Part shown: positions 49,147 to 60,964 of the stretch, piece by piece
How the letters are laid out: every line of letters begins with the position of its first letter
Position numbering within the stretch: the stretch's first letter is position 1
NCBI GenBank assembly: GCA_949775045.1
Contig: OX459105.1
Coordinates: 4,374,556 to 4,438,555 of the forward strand
Reading direction: 5' to 3'
Length of the DNA stretch: 64,000 nucleotides
From: Metridium senile
Taxonomy: Eukaryota; Cnidaria; Anthozoa; Actiniaria; Metridiidae
Made by a program: the position numbers and the translations under genes
Notes under the pieces: generated by a model
What the model was told of the DNA's origin: nothing
Seen by the model: the letters and a program-made list of their open reading frames with translations, nothing else
Databases searched by the model: none

Positions 49147-49820
49147 GAATCGAATTCCAAACAACGTTTTGTGATAATTTTAACCAAGAACGTCTTTTAA
49201 AGCCATAGAAGTCATATAAAGAGCAACCTAAGTTCGCTGTTGTTCGGTCTAGACGTTTTCTTGATCGAAACTTTATGATAGTTTTTCGATATTCTATGAA
49301 ATCAAATGTAGCATGAAAAGACACTTACTGGACAATAATACAATATATTCTTACCTTTTTACATTCAGTTTAAGATTCTAGAAGTCTTTTTTTTCCCATC
49401 TATTTTGTAGAGGGCAGACACTATGAAAGGACGCCATGCACCACATGTCAATGCACCTGGCGAAATGCTTCCCAACACAATTACGTCACTCATGTTTTTA
49501 TCCTGACACGGTAGTCCGCAGACCAACCTCATCGCAGGCAGCATGCAATCCTCAACATACTTTTCAAATAATAATGATAGTCATCGGTCAAAAAATTAAC
49601 ACAGGAAGCCCAAGATCCTAAATTCTCCAAAAAGCCAAAAAAACCTCTGCAGGCTAGCGAATATATAAATCGTAGTATCCAAAATAAAAGTACAAAGCAA
49701 AATAATCACTTTTTATTAGTCAAGCATATCGTAAGTACACAGGAAGCTCACAAATCCGGGGACAGCACTGGGACGTATTTGGCAACACAGGAACCCCAAC
49801 ACACACTGAAAGGTCACTCG
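49147..49820 (-). promoter_or_regulatory. Promoter and untranslated exon 1 of helicase gene
   Basis: Read on the minus strand this region is closely similar to 60965-61700 on the plus strand. In order it shows TTGGGGTTCCTGTGTTGCC, GAGCTTCCTGTGTAC, a conserved TTTGGATACTAC / ATTTATATATTCGCT block, AGGATAAAAAC (TATA-like), a CRE-like TGACGTAA (49481-49488), and an untranslated exon ending AAAAAG at 49355 with donor GTAAGA. The next acceptor is at 48582, just before the ATG. Confidence 0.65.
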
Positions 49821-50491
49821 GAATTTCTTAAATTCTATTTATAGGTGATTTATTGTTTTTATTTCGTAATTTATTCCATCTTATTCTATAATTTCTTCAA
49901 TAAATCCATAATTTTTTTGATATAAAAAGGTACATAATTAATTTACATTTTAATTCACAATAGAAAAAGTCAAGATTATATGATATTAATCCATAATTAT
50001 TTATTAATTAATATTGATTGCATTAAAATGTAATATACATTAAGAGCAAATACTTTATGCATGAAATAAAATATCATATCTACAAAAAAATAAAAATAAA
50101 AGAATTTTACAATTTTTAGAGGTGATTCCATCTATCTTTCTCTCCTCATACTTTATTCTATTGGATTCTAATTCTACTTTATTTTAATTCTATTCCATTC
50201 TATTTTTATCTATTCTACTCCATTCTCATACTTTCCATTCCATTCCATTCTATTTTGATCTATTCTATTCCATTCCCTTCCATTCTTTTCCATTCTATTT
50301 TTGATCTATTCTATTCTATTCTATTCCATGTTATTTTGATCTGTTCTATTCTATTCCATTCTATTTTATTTATTATTTCATTTCACTGCACACAATTCTC
50401 CACATGGGAGCTAGGTACTGAGGTTTTCAATGGGATGATGTTGGTTACAACAGTTTAGTAAGGAGATACCAGTAGAAATGAGATTTACTCA
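49821..50491. other. AT-rich spacer with TTCTATTCCAT repeats
   Basis: 50150-50390 is a degenerate (ATTCT/ATTCC)n tract. No exon. It separates the helicase promoter from the stop of the next minus-strand gene. Confidence 0.5.
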
Positions 50492-51358
50492 TCATCGATC
50501 CTCAGGAGCTGAAATGTTAATTGCTTGGACACTCTTCAAAACACTCAAAAATGTAGGCAGTGTGTCAATAATTTGTTCTGGTTTCCAGTCTCCACTTGTC
50601 AATAGTTGATCCCATTTATCATTGTGAAGATGTATATCAGTCTTTGAAAAAGAAGAAGGAAAAACATGAGCTAACATTTGATACATATATAATATCACAA
50701 TCACTGTTTATATTAGTACACCATCACTCTGACCAACACCCGGCACCATCATCATATATAAATATTAGATTTGCACGTCATAAATTCCGTGAAACAAATA
50801 CTAACTAAATTGAAAAGTTGTTTGTAGGCTGGTTTTTGATTCATAATAACTATACGGTACTTCAACCTTTCAATTTTATTGAATTTTGTCGAGCTTTCGG
50901 CTCACGGAGCCATCATTGTAACGTTTATTCAGTCCTGATGATGCCTCTGTGAGCCGAAAGCTCGACAAAATTCAATAAAATTGAAAGGTTGAAGTAAACA
51001 TATAGTTATTATGAAATACTAACCATTTAGGACTTAATGGTTGCACTGTTTTGCTCCAGTGATATCCACAAGTTTGAACAAAATATTGCAATTTTGCAAT
51101 ACATATCGCTCGATCATATAACCTTTTTGTTCAAGACATTTTCAACATGAATGACATCCATTTCTTCTTCATTTGAAAGAGTCATACTGAAAATCTCTTC
51201 TCCTTGTTTATAACTATATGAACGACGAGTGCATTTCAAATTCTCATCTGGAAAGACTAATTTTCTGTCATCCTTATTGATTGTAATTTTGTCAAAGTAC
51301 TTCTTCAGAATCTCCTCACGGTCATGCATGTTCTTTTTCTTTTTCGTCGCGAATCTTT
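50492..51358 (-). CDS. Unknown minus-strand gene, last two exons
   Basis: Exon 51358-51123 (FATKKKKNMHDREEILKKYF, then YKQGEEIFSMTLSNEEEMD and VENVLNKK) splices in phase 0 to exon 50659-50492 (TDIHLHNDKWDQLLTSGDW, PEQIIDTLPTFLSVLKS, ending SAPEDR and TGA). Composition is clearly protein-like and both splice sites are canonical. The fragment is charged and helical; no domain recognised. A possible further exon lies at 51400-51508 (FLDLEGNPNIKFAEED) but I could not join it in frame. The stop is about 0.7 kb upstream of the helicase promoter region, same strand. Confidence 0.6.
50863..51013. mobile_element. Long hairpin, ~60-bp arms
   Basis: TTCAACCTTTCAATTTTATT, GAATTTTGTCGAGCTTTCGG and CTCACGGAGC are mirrored on the right side around a centre with ACGTTTATTCAGTCC. 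MITE-like, in the intron of the 50.5-51.4 kb gene. Confidence 0.7.
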
Positions 51359-51779
51359 CTTGGTAAAACTACTAATGGAAAACAAATCATAAATTGATGA
51401 TGATGATGCAAATGATCACATTGATGATAGATGATGATATCTTCTCTGATGTCGATGTCTTCTTCTGCAAATTTGATATTTGGGTTTCCTTCCAAATCAA
51501 GAAAAAACTGAAAGAATAAAATAAAAAAAATATCAACATAACAATTCTATTGCCAATAAACTACTGTATAGTCTCAAGAAGTGTAATAGACCAGCTTCAA
51601 TTTATCTACTGAGCACTGCTGTACTATTTGACAAAAGGTGCATTTGCACAGAGATAGCCTCAATTCAGAGCAGCTTTCTATTCAGTCAAGCGACAACATT
51701 TTCCCGTGCTTTGCTTGGTATTTGTGAATAATTTGAGAACAAATCGAGGTTTAACCTGTAGAAATGCGCCTGTCTTTAC

Positions 51780-52293
51780 TCTCGCCGTGAATTTCTTAGC
51801 ATAGTTCAATTGTTCAAATTTATAAATGGCTTTTCTAAAATTAATTTACATAATTACCTTACATTCTCTAAAAGTCGTACTAGGTCTGCTCATGACCACA
51901 AAATTTGGACACCATATGCTAGAACTAACATTTTTAAACACTCCTTTTTTATAAGATATATTAGTATATGGAACAATCTGCCAGATCATTTAGTTCAATG
52001 TAACTCCATAAGTAAATTCAAGAAAGGCCTTAGAGTCTATTTATTCAATAAGTCATAGTAATTTTTTTAAATTTGTATCCTATTTCATTTTAGTGCAATG
52101 TAAATTTTATCCTATTTTTCATTAGTTTTTAGGACTTTTTAACGATTTTATATATTTATATATTTTTTTTTTTTTTGATAATTTTTTTTTCTGGGGGGAG
52201 GGGGGGGGGTTGCCGTATATGAGGATTTAGTTCTTCCCTGGCAACACCCTTTTTGCAACCTTTTTATTATTTTGCTTGTAAATAAAGTTATTA

Positions 52294-52324
<31 letters not shown>

Positions 52325-52325
52325 A
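51780..52325 (+). mobile_element. LINE 3' end fragment with (AAAT)n tail
   Basis: The frame at 51810-52058 ends in the usual LINE reverse-transcriptase C-terminus: SRTRSAHDHKIWTPYARTN, SIWNNLPDHLVQCNSISKF and FKKGLRVYLFNKS. A 3' UTR with a T-run, a G-run and (AAAT)n tail follows. It is a different family from the 12-kb copy and strongly 5'-truncated. Confidence 0.8.
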
Positions 52326-53880
52326 TGTTGTCACAAAGTACAGCAGCGATAGATAGTACTATATTCTAAGTCCCTACAATACACACGAATAATCAATGAG
52401 ATATGGAAAACAGAAAAAGGTGACCCATCCGTCGCTGGATGGCGTGCTGGTCGAGAAAGATACTATGATCACACTTTGACACTAAGATATACTTTGATAC
52501 TAAGATCACACTCTCATACAGAGAGAGTAGTTTTAATGGGAAAATAGTTCAGTCCTTCCTCCCATTCTTCAAGTAAATTGGGTTAGGGGAAAGCTGGGCT
52601 AAGATCCTAATAGGTTCAAGTCGTTGTATGTTGTTCGTGCTTGCTTGATAGCTTGGGGTTGTCCTGAAAGTCGTGCGGAGGGGTTATATTAGATGGGAAG
52701 TGGTGGGAGGAAAGGTGGATATGTTCACCTGGATAACTTTGTTGCAACTTTAAGCTTTTGTCGCAAAGAGCCTTTGTAGTGTTTTCAATTCAATGAGTTT
52801 TTTTCCAGCAGTCTACGTGGTCGTGTAGTTGTCCTGCTACGAAGTTATCGGGATTGCGAAAAAGTAGTTTTTTTATGCCCGGAAATGTGGAGATCTTAGT
52901 AGTGTTGATTATCAGGTCTAGGTCGAAAGGTCGGGCTGTCGTCCCTTCCTTGTTCTCCTGGGAATGCTATCCATGTTTACCCACTGAGCTCGCGTTGAAT
53001 TGTTGATCTTGCGTAGATCAAAGTTGAAATCGTCGCGCGTTTGGGCGTTGTAAGTCAGGGAAGAGTTAATGTGAGCTGATATAAATTACATGTGAAAATG
53101 ATTGCTGTGTTGTTATAAACGAAAAATGAAAAACCCAGGAGAGGAAGGGAGGACAGCCTGACCCAGGTAAACTGGGGGGAGAGCTTTACTCCTTTTTCAG
53201 GTTGGCGTTCCCCTCTTAGGGCGAGAAAAATATAATATTTGTGGATGAGATGATATCGATATGGGGGATTAATTGAAATATTGTTGCTAAAACCGGTACT
53301 TTCTCGTATGGTACTAGAAAATCATGCATGGTTGGGAAATTGCATGGTAATTTTCGCATTGCATGAAGTCAAAAGCATTGTCATAAACAATAGTATAAGT
53401 AGAGTCAAAGGTTCAATTTATTCTGTGCAGCCCGGACGCTTCTAGGGTAGTTGTATGGGGAACGCCTATAAGGGCTTGTAGATGCTGTTCGTTGCCAGGT
53501 GGGCGGGTCTTCGTGCGTTTTCTTTGGTACCGTGTGCCTGTTTCGCTTTTTACCGCCTTAATTGTTGGCCTTTTTGAGGATCTAAGACTTCACTAGGTCT
53601 CTTATGGCTTCCTTTGAAGCGATTTTTGTCTAGGGTTCGGTGTAGTTTATAAAGGGTTGATGCGAGTGTGTCGGCATTATACTTTGTTCCACTGAACAAC
53701 CTAGGCGTTCTATAATGGATGTCGCTAACTGACTGGGGCGAATGGAGGTGTGAGTAAATACAGACAATATACGTAAACAAAGTTGTAAGTAAACAAAGTT
53801 GTATGCATAACATAATGCGTAGGTGTAAAGAACTGAGTTTTACGGTACTGCCGGAGGATTTTATTTAAAAAGAGAAATAT
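52326..53880. other. Moderately GC-rich stretch, no gene assigned
   Basis: Unlike the surroundings this stretch is less AT-rich and has few homopolymers. The longest frame (minus, 53813-53550; HYRTPRLFSGTKYNADTLAS, then KRPSEVLDPQKGQQLRR) could be coding but shows no family signature. It may be the interior of an unrecognised mobile element continuing into 53.9-56.1 kb. Confidence 0.35.
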
Positions 53881-53884
53881 GCAT

Positions 53885-55760
53885 ATATAAAAATAGGTTG
53901 TTGCATACGGGGTATATAGTATACGGAGACGTATGCCAATATGTAAATAAATTATATTACAAAAGGAGTCTATATGTAGAAACGGTTTTGTAAAAAAGAG
54001 AAAAATGCATAGAAATTTTCAAAACAAATGAAAAATGTAACAATAGGAAATAAGGAGCTAACGAGCGAAGCAAAACAAAGGAATGTTGTCAAAACTAATG
54101 ATTGTGGGCTTAAACAAACAACGGAGGTAATGCATACAAAGGAATTATAGTGGAAACGCACTGAAAATTATGCAAAATAAAGATAAAATGGACAACAGAT
54201 AGGAATAATTTAGAGAAAACTGGGTGAAACAAAGTTAAACTGTCTTTGCTTAAAACGAAATGTTATGGGGTTATAATATTAAAACCTGGCTGGGAAGGGT
54301 ATGGTTGTGGGTACTCGCGTATTACGTTAGCACCGGGATAACAGAATAAAATATATTTCACACAGCGTATATATTTTTATCTTAAAAGATAGTAAATAAA
54401 CAAAACTCCGTATGTTCACATCTTGGGGAGCTAGCTAAATCAGGTGTTTTTACCATCACATAGCGTGTTACATAACTTGCAACTCAGTGTATCATCTTTG
54501 TGGGGCCACACAGTGCACTACGGGCGACTCTTAAAGTGCTTTGGTAAGGGAGAGTTTTATGGTCACATAGCGTGTTGGAATTATTACAACAAATTAATTT
54601 TGTTTTCGGGAGGGTATTACGACCATACAGCGTATATATTCAGTCTGGATGACTTTACTGAACTGTTATGCGTAAGCTACATTTTGGGTGTTTTTTTTTT
54701 GGAACACACACGGTGTATATTGGGGCGATTTTAGTATATAGTAGGTATATAGTATAGTACTATACGGAGAAAAATGACAAATTGTAAATAAATAATTTTA
54801 CCAAAGGAGTTTACTAGTAGAAGCGGTTTTTAGAGCGCTAACGTGAATACAAAATGCATAAAAATTTACAAAAACAAAAGAAAATGTAACAATAGGAAAT
54901 AAGGAGCTAACAAACGAAGCAAAAAAGGAATGTTGTCAAAGCTAATGATTGTGGGCTATAACAAACAACAGAGGTGCACACAAGGGAATAGTGGAAACGC
55001 ACTGAAAATTATGCAAAATAAAGATAAAATGGACAACAGATAGGAATAATTTAGGTCGACTAAAGAGCAAAAACATTGAAAAATTACCAAAACTGCATGG
55101 GTGACACAAAGTTAAACTGTCTAAGCACAAACGAAATGTTATGGGTTATAATATATATAGTATGGTTGTGGGTACACGCGTATTACGTTAGCACCGGGAT
55201 AACAGAATAAATATATATCACACAGCGTTTTTAAGGTAGCACAGAAATGAACCTCTTCTGTTCACAAATTGGGGAGCTAAATCATGTTTTTTACCATCAC
55301 ATAGCTTGTTACATTTCTTGTAAATAAATGTTACATCTTCGTGGGGCCACACAGTGCACTACGGGCGGGTAAGGGAGGGTTTTTTGATCACATAGCGTGT
55401 TGGAATATTACAACAAATTACATATTTTGGGAGGGTATTTACGACCACACAGCGTATTCTGGATAACTTCTAACTGTTGCGGAACACAGTGCAAATTGGT
55501 GCGATTCTTGACTATTCTTAGGGGAGAGGTAGAGGGATTGTATGGCCACACAGCGTACAAACCGGCTAAGTTACGGCGTAAGAACCTATTGTGTTTGGGG
55601 TGAATTGTTTAGTTTACAACTCATAATAAAGTTCTGAACACTAAAATTTTAGAGAATAACCACAAGGGGGTACACACAGCGTATGGGATGTTTCTAAACT
55701 CTTTTGAAGGGTTGTAAGGTCACGTAGCATACTAATTATACTACGGCGGAAAAACATTTG
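53885..55760 (+). repeat. ~860-bp duplication with CACAYAGCGTRY motif cluster
   Basis: 53885-54700 and about 54740-55500 are diverged tandem copies sharing, for example, ATGTAACAATAGGAAATAAG and TTACGTTAGCACCGGGATAA. Within both, variants of CACATAGCGTGT / CACACAGCGTAT recur about fifteen times at roughly 40-80 bp spacing from 54357 to 55725. No convincing ORF. Confidence 0.7.
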
Positions 55761-56234
55761 GACTTGGGGTGAATATGAACTGTCAAAGAAACTGTAGAGA
55801 CCACGAGGGAGTATGAAAATTCTGGTAAAATGTCAACGAGAAGGGCGAGGATTAAAACGGCTGACGGGTGGCAAGGAAACTGGCTGGAAAAGGACGAATA
55901 AACCTACCTCGAGATTGCTATATTGAGAGGTGTGTTCTACTGCACGTTCATACTGAATATAGGAAAACGTGGCGCAACAAGTCAGGATAAATTCGACGAG
56001 ATGTGTTCTCTTCGATTGACCAGAGAGACTGTCACAAAGGCCCGTGGCGTACTTAATGTATGCAGCGCGGTGCATTGTGGGATCTCATTGTTATGCTAAT
56101 TATCCGTCTTTATTTCCGGTATTTAGAATAGTAGTATTGTGGATTCCGCTCTCTGCTTGACACCATGCTTCTCTAACATGCACTTGACCCGAGTTCTGCC
56201 CGTATTACTGTGTGCTTCGTAACTGCACACATCC

Positions 56235-57459
56235 CCGGGGGGTACTCCCTTTGTTCAAGTGGTAGGGGTGATCGACGGAGGTCTTGAAAGCGACCCCTAA
56301 AAGGTACGCACAGATAAAATAACTGTAAAGCCTTGTCGATTTTTACCCCAACAAAGCAACAAAACAGAGTAAAAATGACTCTTACAGGTACGAAATCATG
56401 TTATGTAACTGATTTTTGAGCCACAACCCTTTAACTCTTTCCCTACTGCGCCTTTAAAAACCAGTCCCTCAGGACTGGTGACTTCAAAAAATTGTAGCTT
56501 TCTCGCTTTGAAAGTCATGGCTCTAATATATAGTTAACTGTGTTGCCTGGTAAGTTCCACAACATCTGACACTTAATTGATCGACTGAGATCCGTATTTA
56601 TAAACTACAGAGTCCTTTGTGTTAAGGTGAACGTTAAAATGTGCGTTTTTGCGCCATAGAACAACCTCGATAAACGTCAGTTTTCACCTCTGATTTTTAT
56701 ACCAATAATATCATTTAAAAAGCAAAATTCGGCATTCACAGAACACATTAGCACCAGCTCTTTTGATTTCTTAATTTTTTATGATCTAACATCTTCCACG
56801 AGCCGCACAACAGCCGTTTCTTTTAGCCTACTAACTCCAAAACGCGTTTCTCCATTTAATAACGAAAAGCATTGTGGGTAATTATGCAAATCATCGACAA
56901 CACATGGCCCAGACCACAATTCTTTATAGATTTTTTATAAGTGCCCAGTCACCCGCTCGTACCGGACAAAAATTGCACCGATTGCCATCTTTATAAGGCG
57001 AAAATCACCAAAATTGCCTTGGTTGGTTCTGGTATCTACTACAAGACGACCAGGAAAGCGATTTTACTCCAACGAATTCGTCCAAAAGAGCGTCTCCACC
57101 ACCTAGAAAAACTTAATGATGCATGACTAGGGGCTCTTGTAGTAGCAAATGACTGAAAAAAGCACTTAGAAACTGGATTTTAGCTCAATTCAGGGTCGAA
57201 GTGTTGACTCGGAATCTGACGAGCTAAAATCCGCAAGGCGTTCCTAGAACCCTTGAGCCATCGGTAATTCGAAACAGCAACAGTTTCTCTGACAACGCCT
57301 TATTTGGAATTGAAATCGATTTTTTTTACTTTTCGCATTAAAAACAGTCAAAAATCCAATAATAGTCTCCGTAGGCAAAGAGTTAAAGGTACGCACAGGA
57401 AATATATGTTTAAAAGGTACGCCGATCACCCCTACCACTTGGACAATGGAAGTACCCCG
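56235..57459. mobile_element. TIR element (GGGGTACTCC ends)
   Basis: The left end GGGGGGTACTCCCTTTGTTC and AAGTGGTAGGGGTGATCG are mirrored at 57421-57459. Most of the interior is a second element (56435-57382). No transposase. Confidence 0.65.
56435..57382. mobile_element. piggyBac-like non-autonomous element
   Basis: Flanked by TTAA on both sides (56431-56434, 57383-57386) with ends CTCTTTCCCTAC and GTAGGCAAAGAG. TTAA targeting and this TIR form fit piggyBac. The plus-strand frame at 56941-57126 is short and lacks recognisable DDD motifs. Confidence 0.6.
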
Positions 57460-58019
57460 ACTAGCCAGGACATGAAGTGAATAATCTCTAGCTGATATTC
57501 TGATGAAAAGGTTATTTTCAACAACGTCCTTCGAAGGAACGACTAAAGAAAGAGTTCGCGCAAATTAAACCCTCGTTGTACAAAAGTTTTTATCAAATCC
57601 ACTTTTGGGTCTCAAGTTTTAAGAATATTATGTTTAAACTTTTAAAACTGACAAATCAGCCTCATTTCTTTAGAGTTTTTGGTTTTCGATGGATTACAAA
57701 ATGATCATAGAAAACTCCCTATACCGTTCAGGCTAGCATAAACACACTAGAGTGCAGACACCCGGCTATGCCCGTGAAATATCACCAAAGTTATTTGTTG
57801 CTAACTAGTTGATAGTAAGTAACTATTTGTCACGGCTACCAATCAACTAGAACATATATTGCCGTTTATAGAAATTCACTGGAGACACTAAATACACAAG
57901 AGACTTGAACCAATGACAATGACTTTATAAATGATTTCATTACTTGAAAATATGTTTTATTGTTGTATTCTTAATATATATTGTTTGCACAATGTTCTAT
58001 CATTTAAAAATACTAATTA

Positions 58020-58250
58020 GGGGCCGACCATTTAACTTTTGAGGGGGGGGGGGGGGGGGGGATTTCTGATCAGCAAGAAATTTTTTTTCTAACGTCTTGG
58101 TGGACAGGATATTTATTTTCCTTCTCAATGCTCTGCAGGATATTTATTTCTATACTTTGCAACATTTTTTCTCCCCTTACAATAGTGCAGGAAACTTTTT
58201 TTATTCCATTTGTACTCCACGAACTTTATTTTCAAAATCAACCCCCCCCC

Positions 58251-58281
<31 letters not shown>

Positions 58282-58313
58282 ACACACACCTCAAAAGTTA
58301 AATGGTCGGCCCC
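58020..58313. mobile_element. Harbinger-like MITE, TTA target duplication
   Basis: Ends GGGGCCGACCATTTAACTTT and complement, TTA on both sides (58017-58019, 58314-58316). Contains a long G run near 58041 and a C run near 58243-58281, which could pair or form quadruplex structure. Confidence 0.75.
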
Positions 58314-58708
58314 TTACATTGTATTCACAAGATCGAAAGCAAATTGTAACAATAGATATTAAAAATACAATAATAAAACGTATTGTCCATGGTCCAAGTC
58401 TCTTGTGTATTTAGTGTCTCCAGTGTATTTCTAATATACAAATTAGGTAATACCTAATAGCGGAGCTCCCAGTTTAATTTTTTCTTACAACATCAATTTG
58501 TGCAAGTATATAGTTTTTGTGCACGGGTCATAAAAACTGTACGTGATGACGTAGGCGTATTTGATAGTATGTGAAAGAAATACTATTTCTTACTGTTCAA
58601 GGTTACTCAAGAAAAAAACGAGAAATATTAATCTGGGATATATACATATATATTCGACTATAAGTCAACTATATTTATCAAGATTTTTGCTAAAGATTAT
58701 GAAATACG

Positions 58709-59115
58709 GTTCAATATAAATGTTGTAAATATGTAAAGCTTGTTGACTGCATGATATCTATATACAAATTATTATAGCAGTAAACAAAACAACAATCTAC
58801 TCTGTTGATGTTTACAGTTCAATATAAATGTTGTAAATATGTAAAGCTTGTTGACTGATATCTATATATACAAACTGTTATAGCAGTAAACAAAACAACA
58901 ATCTACTCTGTTGATGTTTACAGTTCAATATAAATGTTGTAAATATGTAAAGCTTGTTGACTGATATCTATATACAAACTGTTATAGCAGTAAACAAAAC
59001 AACAATCTACTCTGTTGATGTTTACAGTTCAATATAAATGCTGTAAATATGTAAAGCTTGTTGACTGATATCTATATACAAATTATTATAGCAGTAAACA
59101 AAACAACAATCTATG
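58709..59115 (+). repeat. ~105-bp tandem repeat, about four copies
   Basis: Unit TTCAATATAAATGTTGTAAA, ATGTAAAGCTTGTTGACTG and CAGTAAACAAAACAACAATC, with small indels in the TATA part. Confidence 0.93.
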
Positions 59116-60964
59116 CCTATCATCGACACAAAGTTTTTTCATCAAAAAAGGATTTTAAAAACAAGTTTATAGATAAACTATCAATGGATATTACTTTTCT
59201 GTAAGTAGAAAATTGTAGTAAATGTAACTATGGTGTAATGGCCATGGAGTTGTTGTCGTTTTAATTTTATGCGTTTTTTCAGTCTTTTCAAATCAACGTG
59301 ACAAGTTCTATTTTTGGCGCGTTTCAGCAATGCCAAGGCACCTTTTTGCTTCAAAAGCAAGACAAAACGCTGAGAAAAATCAAGATTTTGAGCTTCAAAT
59401 TGACAAAAACATTATTTGAATTAGACCTTAATAGAATGGTAACTATGTATTAAAAGGAAAAAAGGAAATTTTAAAGCATTTCTTTGTAAAAAAAAAAAAC
59501 ATTTTTATCGTATTGGTTTACTAGAAAGTAGTCATGGCAAATCTTCAAAACAAAACAAATCATTATTTTCAAGTGGAATTAAAAGCCTCAAGAATACCAA
59601 CACAAGATCGATTTGAAAAGACAAGGATTTTAAAACAAGGTATTTTATTATGAAAAACTTTGTGTAAAACATCATTTTCGACTTTGAAGTAAAAACTACT
59701 AAAAAAAGCTCGTTTAGTAAGCATAAAATAGTCAATATTGCTAAATAAACAGAAGTTATTCAACCAATTTAAATTGTGTTTGTATTTCAATTTATCTTTG
59801 ATGTTTTCTGTTTATGAGGTTTAAAAAGTACATAATCTTAAATAAACACCTTTCAATCGATCAAAGTACAATTTACACAAGCACAAACATCGTTTCATGT
59901 ACGGTTTTTATCTCAAAAAGTAAATAAAATGGATCGATGAGATAAACCTTTTCTCTTTTCTTTCTATAATAAAACAGAGAACGGATTTTTCCTTTTTGAG
60001 GCTTAATTATTGCAAGTTTTGAGGTGGTTTTTTTTTTCACGCTCGGTATATCAAATTAAGACTTAAGCAGTTTTTTTTTTCTCTCAAAAACTTGAAACAA
60101 ATAATAATCTTGAACTTACTTTATCGGTGATTATTTTCCTGAGGTTTTCTTCTCTTCAATGACATTGATCATATTTTGACGAATAAATTTATGTACTTGA
60201 ATTTTGATGGTTTAAACATTGTTCATAGTTCAACTGCCAAGCTTGAAAATCCTTCAATAAACTGTGCCGAGGGAAGATTTGAAGACAGTTTTCAAAACAA
60301 ACAAGGTCGCTTCTTTATCAATTTTTTTTGAATTGCTGTAGTCTTTTAATATTCTTCCACGAAGGTATCTACAAATAGGTTTTCTTGATCTTTTGGAATC
60401 AGTCTTTTCTGCTTTTCTTTAGCATAATTTCTTCGTTTTTGTGTCCTTCGAGTTTATGTTCTTCTTCGGTCAAAACTCTCTTTGTTCTTCGAAGTTCATC
60501 TTTCTCCGTTGTTATTTTGTATTAATGTAAGCTCTGCTATTTTGTTGTTGTTTGTTTGACTTTTTTGTCGTTAAATTAAAAGAACAACTTTGCTTTGTTG
60601 ATCTAGCGCTATTTGGCGCGCGCGTCACTTTCGTTCCCGCCGAAATATAACAACCAATCAGCATCGCGATGGGCGCGGACGTCGGACGTCGGACGTACGC
60701 TTGGGATTCCTGTGTGAAAACCATCGAAAATCGACTCGATGCATTACCATTTTTTCTTAAGTATGGTGCTCCGCTCGCGCGGGCCTTCGGCCCGCGCGGG
60801 AGCTCCGCTATGAACAATGTTCTGGTTGCGTGGTAGTAACTATAACAAGTAGTTAGCTAGCAACAAATAACTTTGGTGATAGAGCGCAAACACTTAATCC
60901 GTGAAATGTTCACTTCGCACTGATTGGCTAGGTCCATCTGAAGGATTTAAAAAAAAAATCCGAT
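59116..60964. other. AT-rich DNA without recognised gene
   Basis: Several open frames are A/T homopolymer artefacts. 60600-60800 is GC-richer, with GGACGTCGGACGTCGGACGT and a CGGGCCTTCGGCCCG hairpin, plus one TTGGGATTCCTGTGT motif; it may be repeat- or promoter-derived. Confidence 0.4.

Larger units (their letters stand above)
57779..60883. mobile_element. ~3.1-kb region bounded by inverted ends
   Basis: ATCACCAAAGTTATTTGTTG at 57782 is mirrored at about 60860-60880, with weaker similarity continuing some 40 bp inward. Inside are another inverted pair (57876-57915 against 58388-58425, ACACTAAATACACAAGAGAC), the MITE at 58020 and a tandem repeat. The interior has no recognisable transposase. 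Confidence 0.5.

Noticed and set aside
48974..49324. 116-residue minus-strand ORF as first exon of the helicase
   Set aside because: It covers the intron after the duplicated untranslated exon; the homologous plus copy at 61.5 kb is not open in this frame, and the acceptor at 48582 with ATG 48572 fits better.
50935..50975. CTGATGA followed by GAAA, resembling a hammerhead ribozyme core
   Set aside because: The segment between the two boxes (TGCC...AGCC) does not form stem II, and the region is explained by the long hairpin at 50863-51013.
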